Shown one piece after another: positions 38,087 to 46,924 of a stretch of 58,931 nucleotides of DNA (position 1 is its first letter; each line of letters starts with the position of its first letter). The notes below the pieces were generated by a model. The model did not search any database, was not told the DNA's origin, and was given only the letters and a program-made list of their open reading frames with translations. Source of the stretch: Flavobacteriales bacterium (GTDB lineage: Bacteria; Bacteroidota; Bacteroidia; Flavobacteriales; UA16); contig JAOIQU010000005.1 of the NCBI GenBank assembly GCA_028141885.1, positions 1 to 58,931 of the forward strand, written 5' to 3'. Position numbers and translations under genes: made by a program.

Positions 38087-38780
38087 ATGAAATCAACCGT
38101 GCTGAGCACCTCCCTCGCCCTTTGTCTTGGGGCCTTCTCTTCATTGATCCAAGCCCAAACGTGCAAACTGGAAGCCGTCGTCACCCAGGAAACCAGCCTT
38201 TGGGGCAATGAAGTGAGCTTCACCATTTCCGACGACAATGGCGTCCTCGCATCAGGTCAAGGCGCCGCCGACTACACTTCATTTGAAACGACGTTTTGCC
38301 TGGACAACGTTTCGGGCTGCTACACCGTGGAAGATGTTGGACAGCAATGGCGATGGATGGAACGGTGCCGTTGCTGAGGTGTTCGTCAACGGCGAGTCTG
38401 CAGGAACCATGGCGCTCGAAGAGGGCAACTCAGAAACACGGGTCATTGGCATCGGCATGGAATGTGAAACGCCTGACAACGGGAGTGACAACGACAACAC
38501 ATCCAACGTCAAAGAAATTGCAAAGGCGAGTTTCCAATTGTTCCCCAACCCGGGCCAAGACCAAGTCCGTTTGAAAGGCCAAGGTTTCAACCCAGCCGCG
38601 CCATTGAACATCAACGTGTTCAACGCCGACGGCCGTTTGGTGGAGCAACTATCCAATGCCGTGCCGAGCGGTTTGAACGTTTGGACGTTTGACGCATCCG
38701 ACTGGAACGAGGGACTGTACATCATTCACGTGACCCATGGAGAGGTGACAACACAGCACCACTGGGTGAAGATGCGCTGA
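38087..38780 (+). pseudogene. T9SS type A sorting-domain protein, split by a one-base frameshift
   Basis: A signal peptide (LALCLGAFSSLIQAQ) starts in one frame at 38087. The reading then moves to the +1 frame, and this second frame runs to the stop at 38780. Removing one G near 38333 restores the continuous motif CYTVEMLDSNGDGWNG, a Ca2+-loop-like segment common in Bacteroidota secreted proteins; the intact protein would have about 230 residues. The C-terminal 80 residues are a T9SS type A sorting domain (FQLFPNPGQDQVRL ... GLYIIHV). Without correction the first frame stops after 96 residues and loses the sorting tail. It could be a sequencing error, a real mutation or recoding; the sequence alone cannot decide. 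Confidence 0.8.
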
Positions 38781-38801
38781 CGTCGTGACGGATCGAACCA
38801 C

Positions 38802-38835
38802 AAAAAAGGGCTGCCTTGGAGGGCAGCCCTTTTTC
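38802..38835. terminator. Bidirectional Rho-independent terminator
   Basis: Arms AAAGGGCTGCC and GGGCAGCCCTTT surround a five-base loop, with an A-run on the left and a T-run on the right. It works in both directions, for the T9SS cargo gene on plus and for paaE on minus. Confidence 0.88.
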
Positions 38836-38852
38836 ATTGTCGTGCGCTCGTT

Positions 38853-39923
38853 TTATTGTTGGTCGAAGTCGAGCACCACAGGCCCCTCTCCTTCCACATG
38901 CGCTTGACATGCGAGCACATAACCACGCTCCACTTCTCCAGGCTCCAGCGCATAGTTGACATTCATGGAAGCTTTTCCTTCCACCAATTTGGCACGGCAC
39001 GTGCAACAGACGCCTCCCAAACAGCTGTAGGGCGCGTCGAGTCCTGCGTCAAGGGCTGCGTCAAGCATGTTTTTGTCTTTGGCCAATTCCACAGAGGTGG
39101 TCACACCGTCCAACACCACCTGCATGGCAACGGCATCTGAAGACGCGCTTGCATCCACTGCAGCCATGGGCTTGGCTTGGGTCGCACCCGCTGTGGTGAA
39201 CAGCTCGAAGCGCACGTCGCCTTCTGCAACGCCAGCCTCCATGAGGGCGTATTTGCACTCCTTGATCATGCCTTCAGGGCCACACAAGTACGCGGCATCG
39301 ATTGCACGCCCCTGACAGAACGTCGATAGTAAGCCTGCACAACGCGTTTTGTCGAGGCGACCTGAGAGCAATTCTGCATCCACTGGTTCGCGCGTCAACA
39401 AGTGGAACAAACGCAACCGCTCCAAGAACCGATCTTTCAAATCCTGCAACTCCTCCCGGAACATGGTGCTGGCCGCTGTTTTGTTGCTGTAAAACAGCGT
39501 GTAGGTGGCCGATTCGTCTGTTGAAAGCAACTCCTTGACCTGACTCAAAATGGGCGTGATTCCCGATCCAGCCGCAATGCCTACGTGGTGAAGGCCTCGA
39601 CCTTCTTTCAGCACAAATCGCCCCTGCGGATCCATGACTTCCATGGACGAACCCGCTTGGAGTTCGTCGTTGGCGAAGGTGGAGAACTTGCCTCCGGGCA
39701 CTTTTTTGATGCCCACCTTCCACGCGCCGTCAGAAGGGGCTGAACACAAAGAGTAGCTTCGTCGAACCTCTTCTCCGCCAAGGATCGTTTTCAAGGTCAA
39801 ATACTGACCGGCCTGAAAGGCGAATGCGTCTTTGAGCGCGTCAGGAACGTCGAACGAAACAACGACTGAATCGGCGGTTTCCCGAGCGACCTCTTGGACC
39901 CGCAGAGCGTGAAATGTTGCCAT
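38853..39923 (-). CDS. paaE: Phenylacetyl-CoA epoxidase reductase subunit PaaE
   Basis: 356 residues from the ATG at 39923. A ferredoxin-NADP reductase-like FAD domain ([10 protein letters not shown]), an NAD(P)-binding domain ([23 protein letters not shown]) and a C-terminal plant-type [2Fe-2S] ferredoxin domain with CLGGVCCTC and a distal Cys (VLACQAHV) occur in that order. PaaE passes electrons from NADPH to the PaaAC oxygenase. It lies divergently from paaABCD-paaI, not after paaD as in many species. A TACTTTCG box stands five bases before the ATG. The downstream terminator is shared with the T9SS cargo gene. Confidence 0.92.
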   Translation of the reverse strand: MATFHALRVQEVARETADSVVVSFDVPDALKDAFAFQAGQYLTLKTILGGEEVRRSYSLCSAPSDGAWKVGIKKVPGGKFSTFANDELQAGSSMEVMDPQGRFVLKEGRGLHHVGIAAGSGITPILSQVKELLSTDESATYTLFYSNKTAASTMFREELQDLKDRFLERLRLFHLLTREPVDAELLSGRLDKTRCAGLLSTFCQGRAIDAAYLCGPEGMIKECKYALMEAGVAEGDVRFELFTTAGATQAKPMAAVDASASSDAVAMQVVLDGVTTSVELAKDKNMLDAALDAGLDAPYSCLGGVCCTCRAKLVEGKASMNVNYALEPGEVERGYVLACQAHVEGEGPVVLDFDQQ

Positions 39924-39928
39924 GAATG

Positions 39929-39936
39929 CGAAAGTA
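39929..39936 (-). promoter_or_regulatory. -7 promoter box five bases before paaE
   Basis: The minus strand reads TACTTTCG, one mismatch from TAnnTTTG, five bases before the paaE ATG at 39923. Confidence 0.5.
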
Positions 39937-39997
39937 GTCCACACCGCGGTTTGGGCACATTGTGGCTGCCTTCAAACGCAGGAGGACGGCATCTTGC

Positions 39998-40005
39998 TAA
40001 TTTTG
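39998..40005 (+). promoter_or_regulatory. -7 promoter box for paaABCD-paaI
   Basis: TAATTTTG matches TAnnTTTG exactly, 15 bases before the paaA ATG at 40021. No clear -33 element or PaaR-type operator is visible in the 97-base divergent region. Confidence 0.5.
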
Positions 40006-40020
40006 AGGAAAATCGCGCGC

Positions 40021-40980
40021 ATGAGTCCTGTAGAAATGAACCTGGAAGCACGCTTTGACGCCTACGTGGCGGAGGAGAAGAAGATTGAGCCCAAAGACTG
40101 GATGCCTGAGGCGTATCGCAAGACGTTGATTCGCCAGATCAGCCAACACGCCCACAGCGAAATTGTCGGCATGCTTCCTGAAGGCAACTGGATTTCACGC
40201 GCGCCATCCTTGAAGCGAAAGGCCATTTTGTTGGCCAAGGTTCAGGACGAGGCGGGACACGGCCTTTACCTCTACTCCGCAGCTGAAACCTTGGGCGTGA
40301 CACGAGATCAGATGCTCGACGACCTTCACACCGGAAAAGCGAAATACAGCTCCATCTTCAATTACCCCACCCTCACTTGGGCGGACATGGGCGCCGTTGG
40401 TTGGCTCGTGGATGGAGCGGCCATCATGAACCAGGTGCCTTTGTGCAAATGCAGCTACGGTCCATACGCCCGTGCCATGGTCCGGGTGTGCAAAGAAGAG
40501 AGCTTTCACCAGCGCCAAGGGTTTCAGGTCATGCTGAACTTGGCCCAAGGAACCGAAGCCCAAAAAGCCATGGCCCAAGACGCCCTGAACCGTTGGTGGT
40601 GGCCGTCTTTGATGATGTTTGGGCCGAGTGATGGGGACTCTCCACATTCTGCCCAAAGCATGAAGTGGAACATCAAACGCTTTTCCAACGACGAATTGCG
40701 ACAACGTTTTGTCGACATGACCGTGCCCCAGGCTGAACTGTTGGGCTTGACCCTTCCCGATCCCGACCTCATGTGGAACGAAGAACGCGGCCACTACGAT
40801 TTTGGCGCCATCAACTGGGACGAATTTTACAACGTCATTCAAGGGAACGGCCCATGCAACAAAGAGCGGCTTGACGCCCGTGTCAAGGCCCACGAAGGGG
40901 GCGCTTGGGTTCGTGATGCGGCCAAGGCGTATGCAGCCAAGCAAGCGGCCAAAACCAACCCTTCGACCCACGCGGCATGA
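40021..40980 (+). CDS. paaA: 1,2-phenylacetyl-CoA epoxidase catalytic subunit PaaA
   Basis: 319 residues from the ATG at 40021 ([12 protein letters not shown]); an upstream in-frame codon precedes only non-conserved sequence. It is a ferritin-like four-helix di-iron protein with two ExxH motifs, EAGH in [12 protein letters not shown] and ESFH in [11 protein letters not shown], that bind the di-iron centre. It forms the epoxidase core with PaaC and opens phenylacetyl-CoA for ring cleavage under aerobic conditions. The N-terminal [32 protein letters not shown] segment is diagnostic. Its stop overlaps paaB by ATGA. Confidence 0.95.
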   Translation: MSPVEMNLEARFDAYVAEEKKIEPKDWMPEAYRKTLIRQISQHAHSEIVGMLPEGNWISRAPSLKRKAILLAKVQDEAGHGLYLYSAAETLGVTRDQMLDDLHTGKAKYSSIFNYPTLTWADMGAVGWLVDGAAIMNQVPLCKCSYGPYARAMVRVCKEESFHQRQGFQVMLNLAQGTEAQKAMAQDALNRWWWPSLMMFGPSDGDSPHSAQSMKWNIKRFSNDELRQRFVDMTVPQAELLGLTLPDPDLMWNEERGHYDFGAINWDEFYNVIQGNGPCNKERLDARVKAHEGGAWVRDAAKAYAAKQAAKTNPSTHAA

Positions 40981-41270
40981 GCTCCACCCAACACGAATGG
41001 CCCCTTTGGGAAGTGTTCATCCGAAGCCGACAAGGCCTCGGTCACAAACACGCAGGTTCGCTGCACGCGGCCGATGCCGAAATGGCCATTCAACATGCCC
41101 GTGACGTCTACACGCGTCGGCAAGAAGGTGTGAGCATTTGGGTGGTCCCCGCTGAAGCCATCACCGCCTCCAGCCCTGACGACAAAGACGCCATGTTTGA
41201 CCCCGCCAACGACAAAGTTTACAGGCACCCCACCTTTTACAAATTGCCCGACGAGGTGAACAACATGTGA
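40977..41270 (+). CDS. paaB: Phenylacetyl-CoA epoxidase subunit PaaB
   Basis: 97 residues, the normal size. The starting [25 protein letters not shown] and closing [11 protein letters not shown] segments are typical of PaaB, a small bridging subunit of the PaaABC(D)E complex. It overlaps paaA by four bases and is followed by paaC after one base. Confidence 0.94.
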   Translation: MSSTQHEWPLWEVFIRSRQGLGHKHAGSLHAADAEMAIQHARDVYTRRQEGVSIWVVPAEAITASSPDDKDAMFDPANDKVYRHPTFYKLPDEVNNM

Positions 41271-41271
41271 C

Positions 41272-42030
41272 ATGACCGAGGCTCAGCACATCCAGGCGAT
41301 TTTGCGTCTCGGGGACGACGCCCTCGTCCTGGGGCAACGGCTTTCAGCGTGGTGTGGCCACGGCCCGATTTTGGAAGAAGACATCGCCCTGTCCAACATG
41401 GCGCTCGACCTCATTGGCCAGGCTCGGAACTTCTACACACTCGCGGGCGCTCGAGAAAACGCCGGCCGCGATGAAGACAAGCTGGCCTTTTTCCGCACCG
41501 ACCGCGAATTTCAAAATCACCTGCTGCTAGAATTGCCCAACGGACATTTTGGGGACACCATCGTCCGACACATGTTGTTCAGCGCCTTCGCTCTGGAGCG
41601 TTACGCCTTCCTGTCACGACAATTGTTCGACGCGGAAGTGGCCGGGATTGCCGCCAAAGCAGTAAAGGAACTTCAATACCATTGGGAGCACGCCGCAAAA
41701 TGGGTGATCCGTCTCGGCGATGGCACCGAGGAAAGCCACGAGAAAGTCCAAACCAGCGTGAACGACCTGTGGGCCTACGCCGGTGAATTGTTTGATGCCG
41801 ACGACGTCGACGTGGCTGGAAAAGAAGTTGGACTTCTGCCGGACTTGAACGTCCTCGCAGGGGCCTGGCGTGCCCGTGTCGACGCGTGTTTGGCGCAGGC
41901 CACGTTGACTGCGCCTGAATCGTCGTGGTCGCACAAAGGCGGAAAGCAAGGCATCCACACCGAGCACTTGAGCTACATGCTGGCGGAAATGCAAGTCCTG
42001 CCTCGAACCTACCCTGACGCAACTTGGTGA
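41272..42030 (+). CDS. paaC: Phenylacetyl-CoA epoxidase structural subunit PaaC
   Basis: 252 residues. The ferritin-like fold begins LRLGDDALVLGQRLSAWCGHGPILEEDIALSNMALDLIGQARN, a PaaC signature. Further conserved parts are ELPNGHFGDTIVRHML and KELQYHWEHAAKWVIRLGDGTEES. PaaC pairs with PaaA as a non-catalytic structural partner. Its C-terminus has the conserved GIHTEHLSYMLAEMQ. The stop overlaps the paaD start (GTGA). Confidence 0.94.
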   Translation: MTEAQHIQAILRLGDDALVLGQRLSAWCGHGPILEEDIALSNMALDLIGQARNFYTLAGARENAGRDEDKLAFFRTDREFQNHLLLELPNGHFGDTIVRHMLFSAFALERYAFLSRQLFDAEVAGIAAKAVKELQYHWEHAAKWVIRLGDGTEESHEKVQTSVNDLWAYAGELFDADDVDVAGKEVGLLPDLNVLAGAWRARVDACLAQATLTAPESSWSHKGGKQGIHTEHLSYMLAEMQVLPRTYPDATW

Positions 42031-42518
42031 CTCCTGAGCAGCGCATCGAAAAGGCGTGGATGAAAGTCCGGACGGTTCACGACCCTGAACTTCCGTACCT
42101 GACGGTCGAAGAAATGGGCATGGTGCGTGGCGTTCGCATCGAAGACGGTTGCCTAGTTGTCTCCATCACCCCCACCTATTCCGGGTGTCCCGCGACCGAC
42201 GTGATTGCAGAAGATGTCATCAAAGCGATTTCGGAAATCGACCCCTCCGCACGGGTCGAGGTCGTGCTGAGTCCACCTTGGACAACCGACTGGCTGCTGC
42301 CTTCCGCCCACGAAAAAATGAGACAGAACGGCATCGCTCCTCCCGCAGGCAGCAGTGCTGACCGGGCCTTCTTGACCGGAGAAGGCAAAGTCATCGCATG
42401 TCCAAACTGCAAGTCGAAGCACACACGGATGGTATCTGCATTTGGAAGCACGGCCTGCAAGGCGCACTACACGTGCAACGATTGCTTGGAACCCTTCGAG
42501 CACTTCAAGTGCATCTGA
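42027..42518 (+). CDS. paaD: Phenylacetate degradation protein PaaD (PaaJ), MIP18/zinc-ribbon type
   Basis: 163 residues from the GTG at 42027 that overlaps the paaC stop (GTGA); a TTG three bases earlier is an alternative. Residues about 10-100 form the DUF59/MIP18 domain (VHDPELPYLTVEEMGMVRG, TPTYSGCPATDVI), related to iron-sulfur assembly factors. The last 40 residues hold a zinc ribbon with CPNC and CNDC pairs. PaaD probably helps mature the iron centres of the epoxidase. It belongs in the paaABCD unit. Confidence 0.92.
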   Translation: MTPEQRIEKAWMKVRTVHDPELPYLTVEEMGMVRGVRIEDGCLVVSITPTYSGCPATDVIAEDVIKAISEIDPSARVEVVLSPPWTTDWLLPSAHEKMRQNGIAPPAGSSADRAFLTGEGKVIACPNCKSKHTRMVSAFGSTACKAHYTCNDCLEPFEHFKCI

Positions 42519-42521
42519 ACT

Positions 42522-42529
42522 TACCTTGA
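42522..42529 (+). promoter_or_regulatory. Possible -7 box four bases before paaI
   Basis: TACCTTGA shares TAnnTT with the consensus and stands four bases before the paaI ATG, the spacing seen for other leaderless-type starts. It may be an internal promoter, or chance. Confidence 0.3.
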
Positions 42530-42533
42530 TGCC

Positions 42534-42947
42534 ATGAGCAAAGAGATGCACCCCATTGTGGCCCAAATGATGGAAGCCGACGCCATGAGCCAATGGCTGG
42601 GCATTGAAGTCCTGGAGAGTGCCCCGGGCGTTTGTCGATGCCGATTGGGCGTTCGCGATGACATGGTCAACGGGTTTGGCATTGCGCACGGCGCGATCAC
42701 CTATGCCCTGGCCGACAGCACGCTCGCCTTTGCCGTCAATGCGCAAGGCAGGCATGCCGTGAGCGTGACCAGCACGATCCAGCACCTCGCCCCCGTCATG
42801 CTTGGAGATGTCATCGAGTCGCAGGCCATCATGCGGTCTGCAGGCCAGCGCGTTGTGCACGTGGACGTCGAGGTCACCAATCAGCGCGGCGAACGGGTGG
42901 CGTGGCTGACGGCCACAGGCTACAAACGCTCCACTTCTTGGACCTGA
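42534..42947 (+). CDS. paaI: Hydroxyphenylacetyl-CoA thioesterase PaaI
   Basis: 137 residues with a hotdog fold. The catalytic region is GFGIAHGAITYALADSTLAFA, followed by AVSVTSTIQHLAPVMLGDVIE. PaaI hydrolyses ring-hydroxylated phenylacetyl-CoA or epoxide-derived CoA esters and protects the cell from CoA trapping. It lies 15 bases after paaD, so it is in the same cluster. PaaK ligase, PaaG, PaaZ and beta-oxidation genes are absent from the window. It converges with the ABC exporter gene, leaving only 17 bases and no terminator. Confidence 0.92.
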   Translation: MSKEMHPIVAQMMEADAMSQWLGIEVLESAPGVCRCRLGVRDDMVNGFGIAHGAITYALADSTLAFAVNAQGRHAVSVTSTIQHLAPVMLGDVIESQAIMRSAGQRVVHVDVEVTNQRGERVAWLTATGYKRSTSWT

Positions 42948-42964
42948 TTCAAGTTGAACCAAGT

Positions 42965-44758
42965 TCAGGACGCATCCCCACCCAGGGCCAAGAATTGCTT
43001 CTCGAACAAATCGTGGTAGATGTTGCCTTGTGCGACAAGTTCGTCGTGGGTGCCCTGCTCTGCGAGCACACCTTGGTGCAGCACCACAATGCGGTCTGCG
43101 TCGCGCACGGTGTTCAGGCGATGCGCCACAAGGAGTGACGTTCGTCCATCCGTCAGGATTTCAGTCGCGCGCTGAATCCATTGCTCACTTTCACTGTCAA
43201 TGCTGGATGTCGCCTCATCCAAAATCAAAATGTGCGGATTGCTGAGATAGGCCCGCACGAAGGCAATGAGTTGTCGCTGCCCCACACTCAAGGTGGCGCC
43301 TCGTTCACGCACATCGTGTTCCAAGCCATTTGGAAGACGTTCAACGAACCGCTCCGCCCCCACCATGCGGATGGCTTCCCAAATCGCGTCGTCCGTGATG
43401 TTGTCGTCATGCAACGTGACATTTTCCCGGAGCGATCCACTGAACAAAAACACATCTTGAAGAACCACTCCGATTTGGGACCTCAGTTCGTCCACTGGAA
43501 TGTTTCGGATGTCGACCCCATCGATGGTGATCCGTCCCTTTTGGAATTCGTAGAACCGAGAAATCAAATTCACGATGGAACTTTTCCCCGCTCCCGTTGC
43601 GCCGACAAAGGCCACACGCTCCCCTCGCTTGACCACGAAACTGACCCCTCGCAACACCCAATCTGGAGTCCCATCCTCTTTGTCGACATAGGCAAACCAC
43701 ACGTCTTCGAACGCGATTTCTCCCTTCCAGCTCGGAGATTCAGGTCGATCTGGCTCAGGAATGCTGTCGTCGCGATCGAGCAACTTGAACACCCTGTCCG
43801 CATTGACGATGCCCATTTGCAGCACGTTGAATCGGTCCGCCAATTGACGAATCGGACGGTACAGCATGAACACGTAGAGGATGAATTGCAGCACAACTCC
43901 GAGCGTCAATCCGCCTTGCACCACGTGACCGATGCCCAACCAAAGCAACAACCCAACGCTGGTTGCGCTCAACATTTCCACCACGGGAAAAAACACGCTG
44001 AAAGCCCAAATGGACCGGATGTTCGCCTCGCGATGGGCTGCGTTGATTTCCGAAAACGCCTCAGCTTCCACCTGCTCCCGATTGAATGCCTGCACGATGT
44101 GCATGCCCGTCACATGCTCTTGGACAAATTCATTGATTTTGGCCACCTGGTTGCGAACGTCCACAAAGGCGCCTTTGATGTGCTTTTGAAACACCCGCGT
44201 AGCCATCAACAGCACTGGAATCGGCAAAAGCACCACAAGTGTCAAGCTCCAATCGATGTAGAGCATTGCGCCAATCACCACAAACAGCGCCAACAAGTCC
44301 CCAAAGGCGTTCAGGATTCCATTGCTGAACACACCCGCCACACCGTCAATGTCACTGACGTGCCGTGTCACAAGCGCGCCCACGGGGGTTTGATCGAAGT
44401 ACTTCAGACGAAACCGTGAAACGTGACGGTAGAGCTTGGCACGAAGGTCGAGGCTCACACTTTGGGCGACCCAATTGGCCAAATACGTCACACGGTACTG
44501 CACCAACGCCTCCACCAACAACACCGCCACCACCTGCATGAACACGCGAAACAGGCCCTCCAGGTCGCCAGCGGCAATGTGCACATCCACCGCTTGGCGG
44601 ATCAGGGCTGGCCGAATCCAAACCAAACTCGACAGCAACACCACCAAACACCCCGTCCACACAAATCGACGACGGTAGGGCCCGACCTGCGAGAGGATGA
44701 CCTTGACCGTCTCCAGATCGAAGATGTTTCCCGCTTTGGCAGAGGTGGTCTCAGACAT
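42965..44758 (-). CDS. MsbA-like ABC exporter (fused permease and ATPase)
   Basis: 597 residues. Residues about 30-330 form six transmembrane helices of a type I ABC exporter; the ATPase domain follows with Walker A GATGAGKSS near 393, Q-loop, signature LSVGQRQL and Walker B ILILDEATSSID. The half-transporter probably works as a homodimer. MsbA-like lipid or drug export is the usual role. It starts three bases after the truA stop and is part of a minus-strand unit with the alpha-oxoamine synthase, which makes a lipid cargo conceivable but not shown. Confidence 0.9.
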   Translation of the reverse strand: MSETTSAKAGNIFDLETVKVILSQVGPYRRRFVWTGCLVVLLSSLVWIRPALIRQAVDVHIAAGDLEGLFRVFMQVVAVLLVEALVQYRVTYLANWVAQSVSLDLRAKLYRHVSRFRLKYFDQTPVGALVTRHVSDIDGVAGVFSNGILNAFGDLLALFVVIGAMLYIDWSLTLVVLLPIPVLLMATRVFQKHIKGAFVDVRNQVAKINEFVQEHVTGMHIVQAFNREQVEAEAFSEINAAHREANIRSIWAFSVFFPVVEMLSATSVGLLLWLGIGHVVQGGLTLGVVLQFILYVFMLYRPIRQLADRFNVLQMGIVNADRVFKLLDRDDSIPEPDRPESPSWKGEIAFEDVWFAYVDKEDGTPDWVLRGVSFVVKRGERVAFVGATGAGKSSIVNLISRFYEFQKGRITIDGVDIRNIPVDELRSQIGVVLQDVFLFSGSLRENVTLHDDNITDDAIWEAIRMVGAERFVERLPNGLEHDVRERGATLSVGQRQLIAFVRAYLSNPHILILDEATSSIDSESEQWIQRATEILTDGRTSLLVAHRLNTVRDADRIVVLHQGVLAEQGTHDELVAQGNIYHDLFEKQFLALGGDAS

Positions 44759-44761
44759 GCC

Positions 44762-45547
44762 TCAAAGGTACTGGCTTCGCACGGGCGTGAAGACCTCTGG
44801 CGGATAGACCACGCTGGTCAAGTACAACCCACATCCGAGCACGCTTTTGCCGGCTGCACTTCTGTCTTTGGCCTCCAGGATGTCCGGCAGGTCTTCCGGC
44901 AAGCGCTTTCCCTTCCCCACTTCGAGGAGGGTCCCCACCGTGGCGCGGACCATGTTTCGAAGGAAGCGGTCCGCCGAAATGTGGAAGGCCCATCGGTTGG
45001 GACCAAGCGACTCCCACCGCGCCTCACGCACGTCACACAGCGTCGTGCCTTGGTCGGAACCCGCTTTGCAGAAGGACGCAAAATCACCTTTTCGCACTAA
45101 GTGGCGACATGCAGCCTCGATGACGGGCACATCGAGGGTTCCGTAGACACGCGTCGAACGCCCCTCCAAAAAGGGGTCTTTGACGTTGTGCACCAGGTAG
45201 GTGTAGCCGCGTTCCACCGCGTCAAATCGCGCATGGGCTTTGGGACCGACCTTGTGAATGGCCATGATGCACACGTCTGGGGGAAGCATGCCATTCAGCT
45301 TCAACGTGGCTTCTTCCCAAGATTGCACGCGCCCCCCAAGTGAGGCGTCTGGCAATTCAGCGTGGGCCACGAAGTACTGGGCATGCACGCCGGTGTCGGT
45401 GCGACCACACCCCATGACAGGACAAGGCCCGCCGAAGAGGCGGGCCAAAGTGTCCTCCAGCACCTCTTGCACGGTGATGGATTGTGGCTGTCGTTGCCAC
45501 CCGTGATAGCGGGTGCCGTCGAAGGCCAATTCAATGAAGACCCGCAT
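44762..45547 (-). CDS. truA: tRNA pseudouridine synthase A
   Basis: 261 residues, standard. The catalytic Asp is in CGRTDTGVHA near residue 51. FAGTRYHGW-like start FDGTRYHGWQRQP, RFDAVERGYTYLVHN and the final FLRNMVRATVGTLLEVG are family signatures. TruA makes pseudouridine at positions 38-40 of tRNA anticodon stems. It sits seven bases after the alpha-oxoamine synthase stop and three bases before the ABC exporter start, so the three genes likely share a transcript. Confidence 0.95.
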   Translation of the reverse strand: MRVFIELAFDGTRYHGWQRQPQSITVQEVLEDTLARLFGGPCPVMGCGRTDTGVHAQYFVAHAELPDASLGGRVQSWEEATLKLNGMLPPDVCIMAIHKVGPKAHARFDAVERGYTYLVHNVKDPFLEGRSTRVYGTLDVPVIEAACRHLVRKGDFASFCKAGSDQGTTLCDVREARWESLGPNRWAFHISADRFLRNMVRATVGTLLEVGKGKRLPEDLPDILEAKDRSAAGKSVLGCGLYLTSVVYPPEVFTPVRSQYL

Positions 45548-45554
45548 CAGCGCG

Positions 45555-46799
45555 TCATGCCCAAGAAGCGATTTTTTCGCTCTTGTATTCTCCTGCGAAC
45601 AACTTGTCCTTGACCTTCTTGAAGGTCTCGATCGTGTACTTCACGTCTTCCAGAGTGTGGATGGCCGTGGGGATCAAACGAAGCATGATGGTGTCCTTGG
45701 GCACCACAGGGTACACAACGATGGAACAGAAGATGCCGTAGTTCTCACGCAAATCGAGCGTGAGGTTGGTGGCTTCGCCCAGGCCTCCGTGCAAGAACAC
45801 GGGCGTCACGCATGAATTGGTCACACCGAGGTCAAACCCTTCGGCGCGCAGTCCTTCTTGCAAAGCCGTGGCGATCTTCCAAAGGTTCTCCTTGTGCTCC
45901 GGCTGGCTGCGAAGCATTTCCAGGCGCTTGCGTGCACCCACCACGAGTGGCATTGGCAAGGACTTGGCAAACGTTTGAGAGCGCATGTTGTAGCGCAGGA
46001 ATTCAATCACATCCTCGTCTCCGGCAACAAATGCGCCGATGGTGGCCATCGCCTTGGCGAAGGTGCCGAAGTACACGTCGATTTGGTCGTGGCAACCTTG
46101 ATGGTCGCCTGCGCCGCGGCCGTTCTCTCCAACGGTGCCGAAGCCGTGGGCGTCGTCCACAAAGAGACGGAACTTGTACTCCTCTTTGTACTTGCAGATT
46201 TCGGCCAGTTTGCCTTGGTCCCCGGCCATGCCGAAGACCCCTTCCGTGACGACAAGGATGCCGCCGCCAGTTTGGTCTGTGAGGTTCTTGGCACGAACGA
46301 GCTGCTTCTCAAAGCTCTCCATGTCGTTGTGCTGGAAAACGAAGCGCTTTCCTTGGTGCAGACGAACGCCGTCCACCATGCACGCGTGCGATTCACTGTC
46401 GTACACAATGACATCGTGGCGAGAGACGAGGGCCTCAATGGCCGACTGGCATCCTTGGTAGCCAAAATTGAGCAAGAATGCGTCCTCCTTCTGCATGAAG
46501 TCTGCCAGCTCGTTCTCGAGGGCTTCGTGTTCGGAGGTTTGGCCTGACATCATGCGGGCGCCCATGGGGTAGCCCATGCCCCACTTAGCCGCTGCATCTG
46601 CATCGACTTTGCGGATTTCAGGTTGGTTGGCAAGGCCGAGGTAGTTGTTGATGCTCCACACGAGAAGCTCTTTTCCTCGGAAGGTCATGCGGTTGCTGAT
46701 ATCTCCTTCCAACTTGGGGAAGGTGAAGTAACCGTGGCTGTCGCGGGCGTGCTGACCAAGGGGTCCACGCTCCTGACGGATTCGATCAAAAATGTCCAA
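45555..46799 (-). CDS. Alpha-oxoamine synthase (serine palmitoyl/cysteate acyl transferase type)
   Basis: 414 residues of the AONS fold-type I PLP family. The PLP lysine is Lys249 in FGTFAKAMA; His138 (SESHAC) stacks on the cofactor; Asp215-Asp216-Ala-His218 holds it. N-terminal MDIFDRIRQERGPLG..F.FPKLEG and SINNYLGLANQP match the Bacteroidota group that includes serine palmitoyltransferase and cysteate acyltransferase of sulfonolipid (capnine) synthesis. KBL and BioF are alternatives, but this sequence type is the lipid one in Flavobacteria. The product would be a sphingoid or capnoid base in the membrane. A TACTTTTG box lies 36 bases upstream. Confidence 0.82.
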   Translation of the reverse strand: MDIFDRIRQERGPLGQHARDSHGYFTFPKLEGDISNRMTFRGKELLVWSINNYLGLANQPEIRKVDADAAAKWGMGYPMGARMMSGQTSEHEALENELADFMQKEDAFLLNFGYQGCQSAIEALVSRHDVIVYDSESHACMVDGVRLHQGKRFVFQHNDMESFEKQLVRAKNLTDQTGGGILVVTEGVFGMAGDQGKLAEICKYKEEYKFRLFVDDAHGFGTVGENGRGAGDHQGCHDQIDVYFGTFAKAMATIGAFVAGDEDVIEFLRYNMRSQTFAKSLPMPLVVGARKRLEMLRSQPEHKENLWKIATALQEGLRAEGFDLGVTNSCVTPVFLHGGLGEATNLTLDLRENYGIFCSIVVYPVVPKDTIMLRLIPTAIHTLEDVKYTIETFKKVKDKLFAGEYKSEKIASWA

Positions 46800-46835
46800 A
46801 AATCAGAGATTTAGAAGGTGCGAATGTACAACGCT

Positions 46836-46843
46836 CAAAAGTA
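46836..46843 (-). promoter_or_regulatory. -7 promoter box for the alpha-oxoamine synthase unit
   Basis: The minus strand reads TACTTTTG, an exact TAnnTTTG match, 36 bases before the ATG at 46799. A weaker TACATTCG at 46821-46828, 21 bases before the ATG, could be a second start. Confidence 0.5.
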
Positions 46844-46910
46844 GCGTGCTTGCCCGAGGTCACAGGAAGGGTGTTCACAATGTTTTCAAGACCGGTCGGT
46901 GCAACCGTTG

Positions 46911-46918
46911 TACCTTCG
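46911..46918 (+). promoter_or_regulatory. Candidate -7 box six bases before bamD
   Basis: TACCTTCG is one mismatch from TAnnTTTG and lies six bases before the ATG at 46925. It supports that ATG as the start and a leaderless mRNA. Confidence 0.45.
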
Positions 46919-46924
46919 GCGCCC

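Noticed and set aside
43181..44419. 412-codon plus-strand frame opposite the ABC exporter
   Set aside because: The His/Gln/Asn-rich translation is typical of an antisense shadow, and the exporter motifs on the minus strand are decisive.
46850..46924. Upstream TTG/ATG starts for bamD
   Set aside because: The extra residues are not conserved and would bury the lipoprotein signal; the ATG at 46925 fits the signal and a -7 box.
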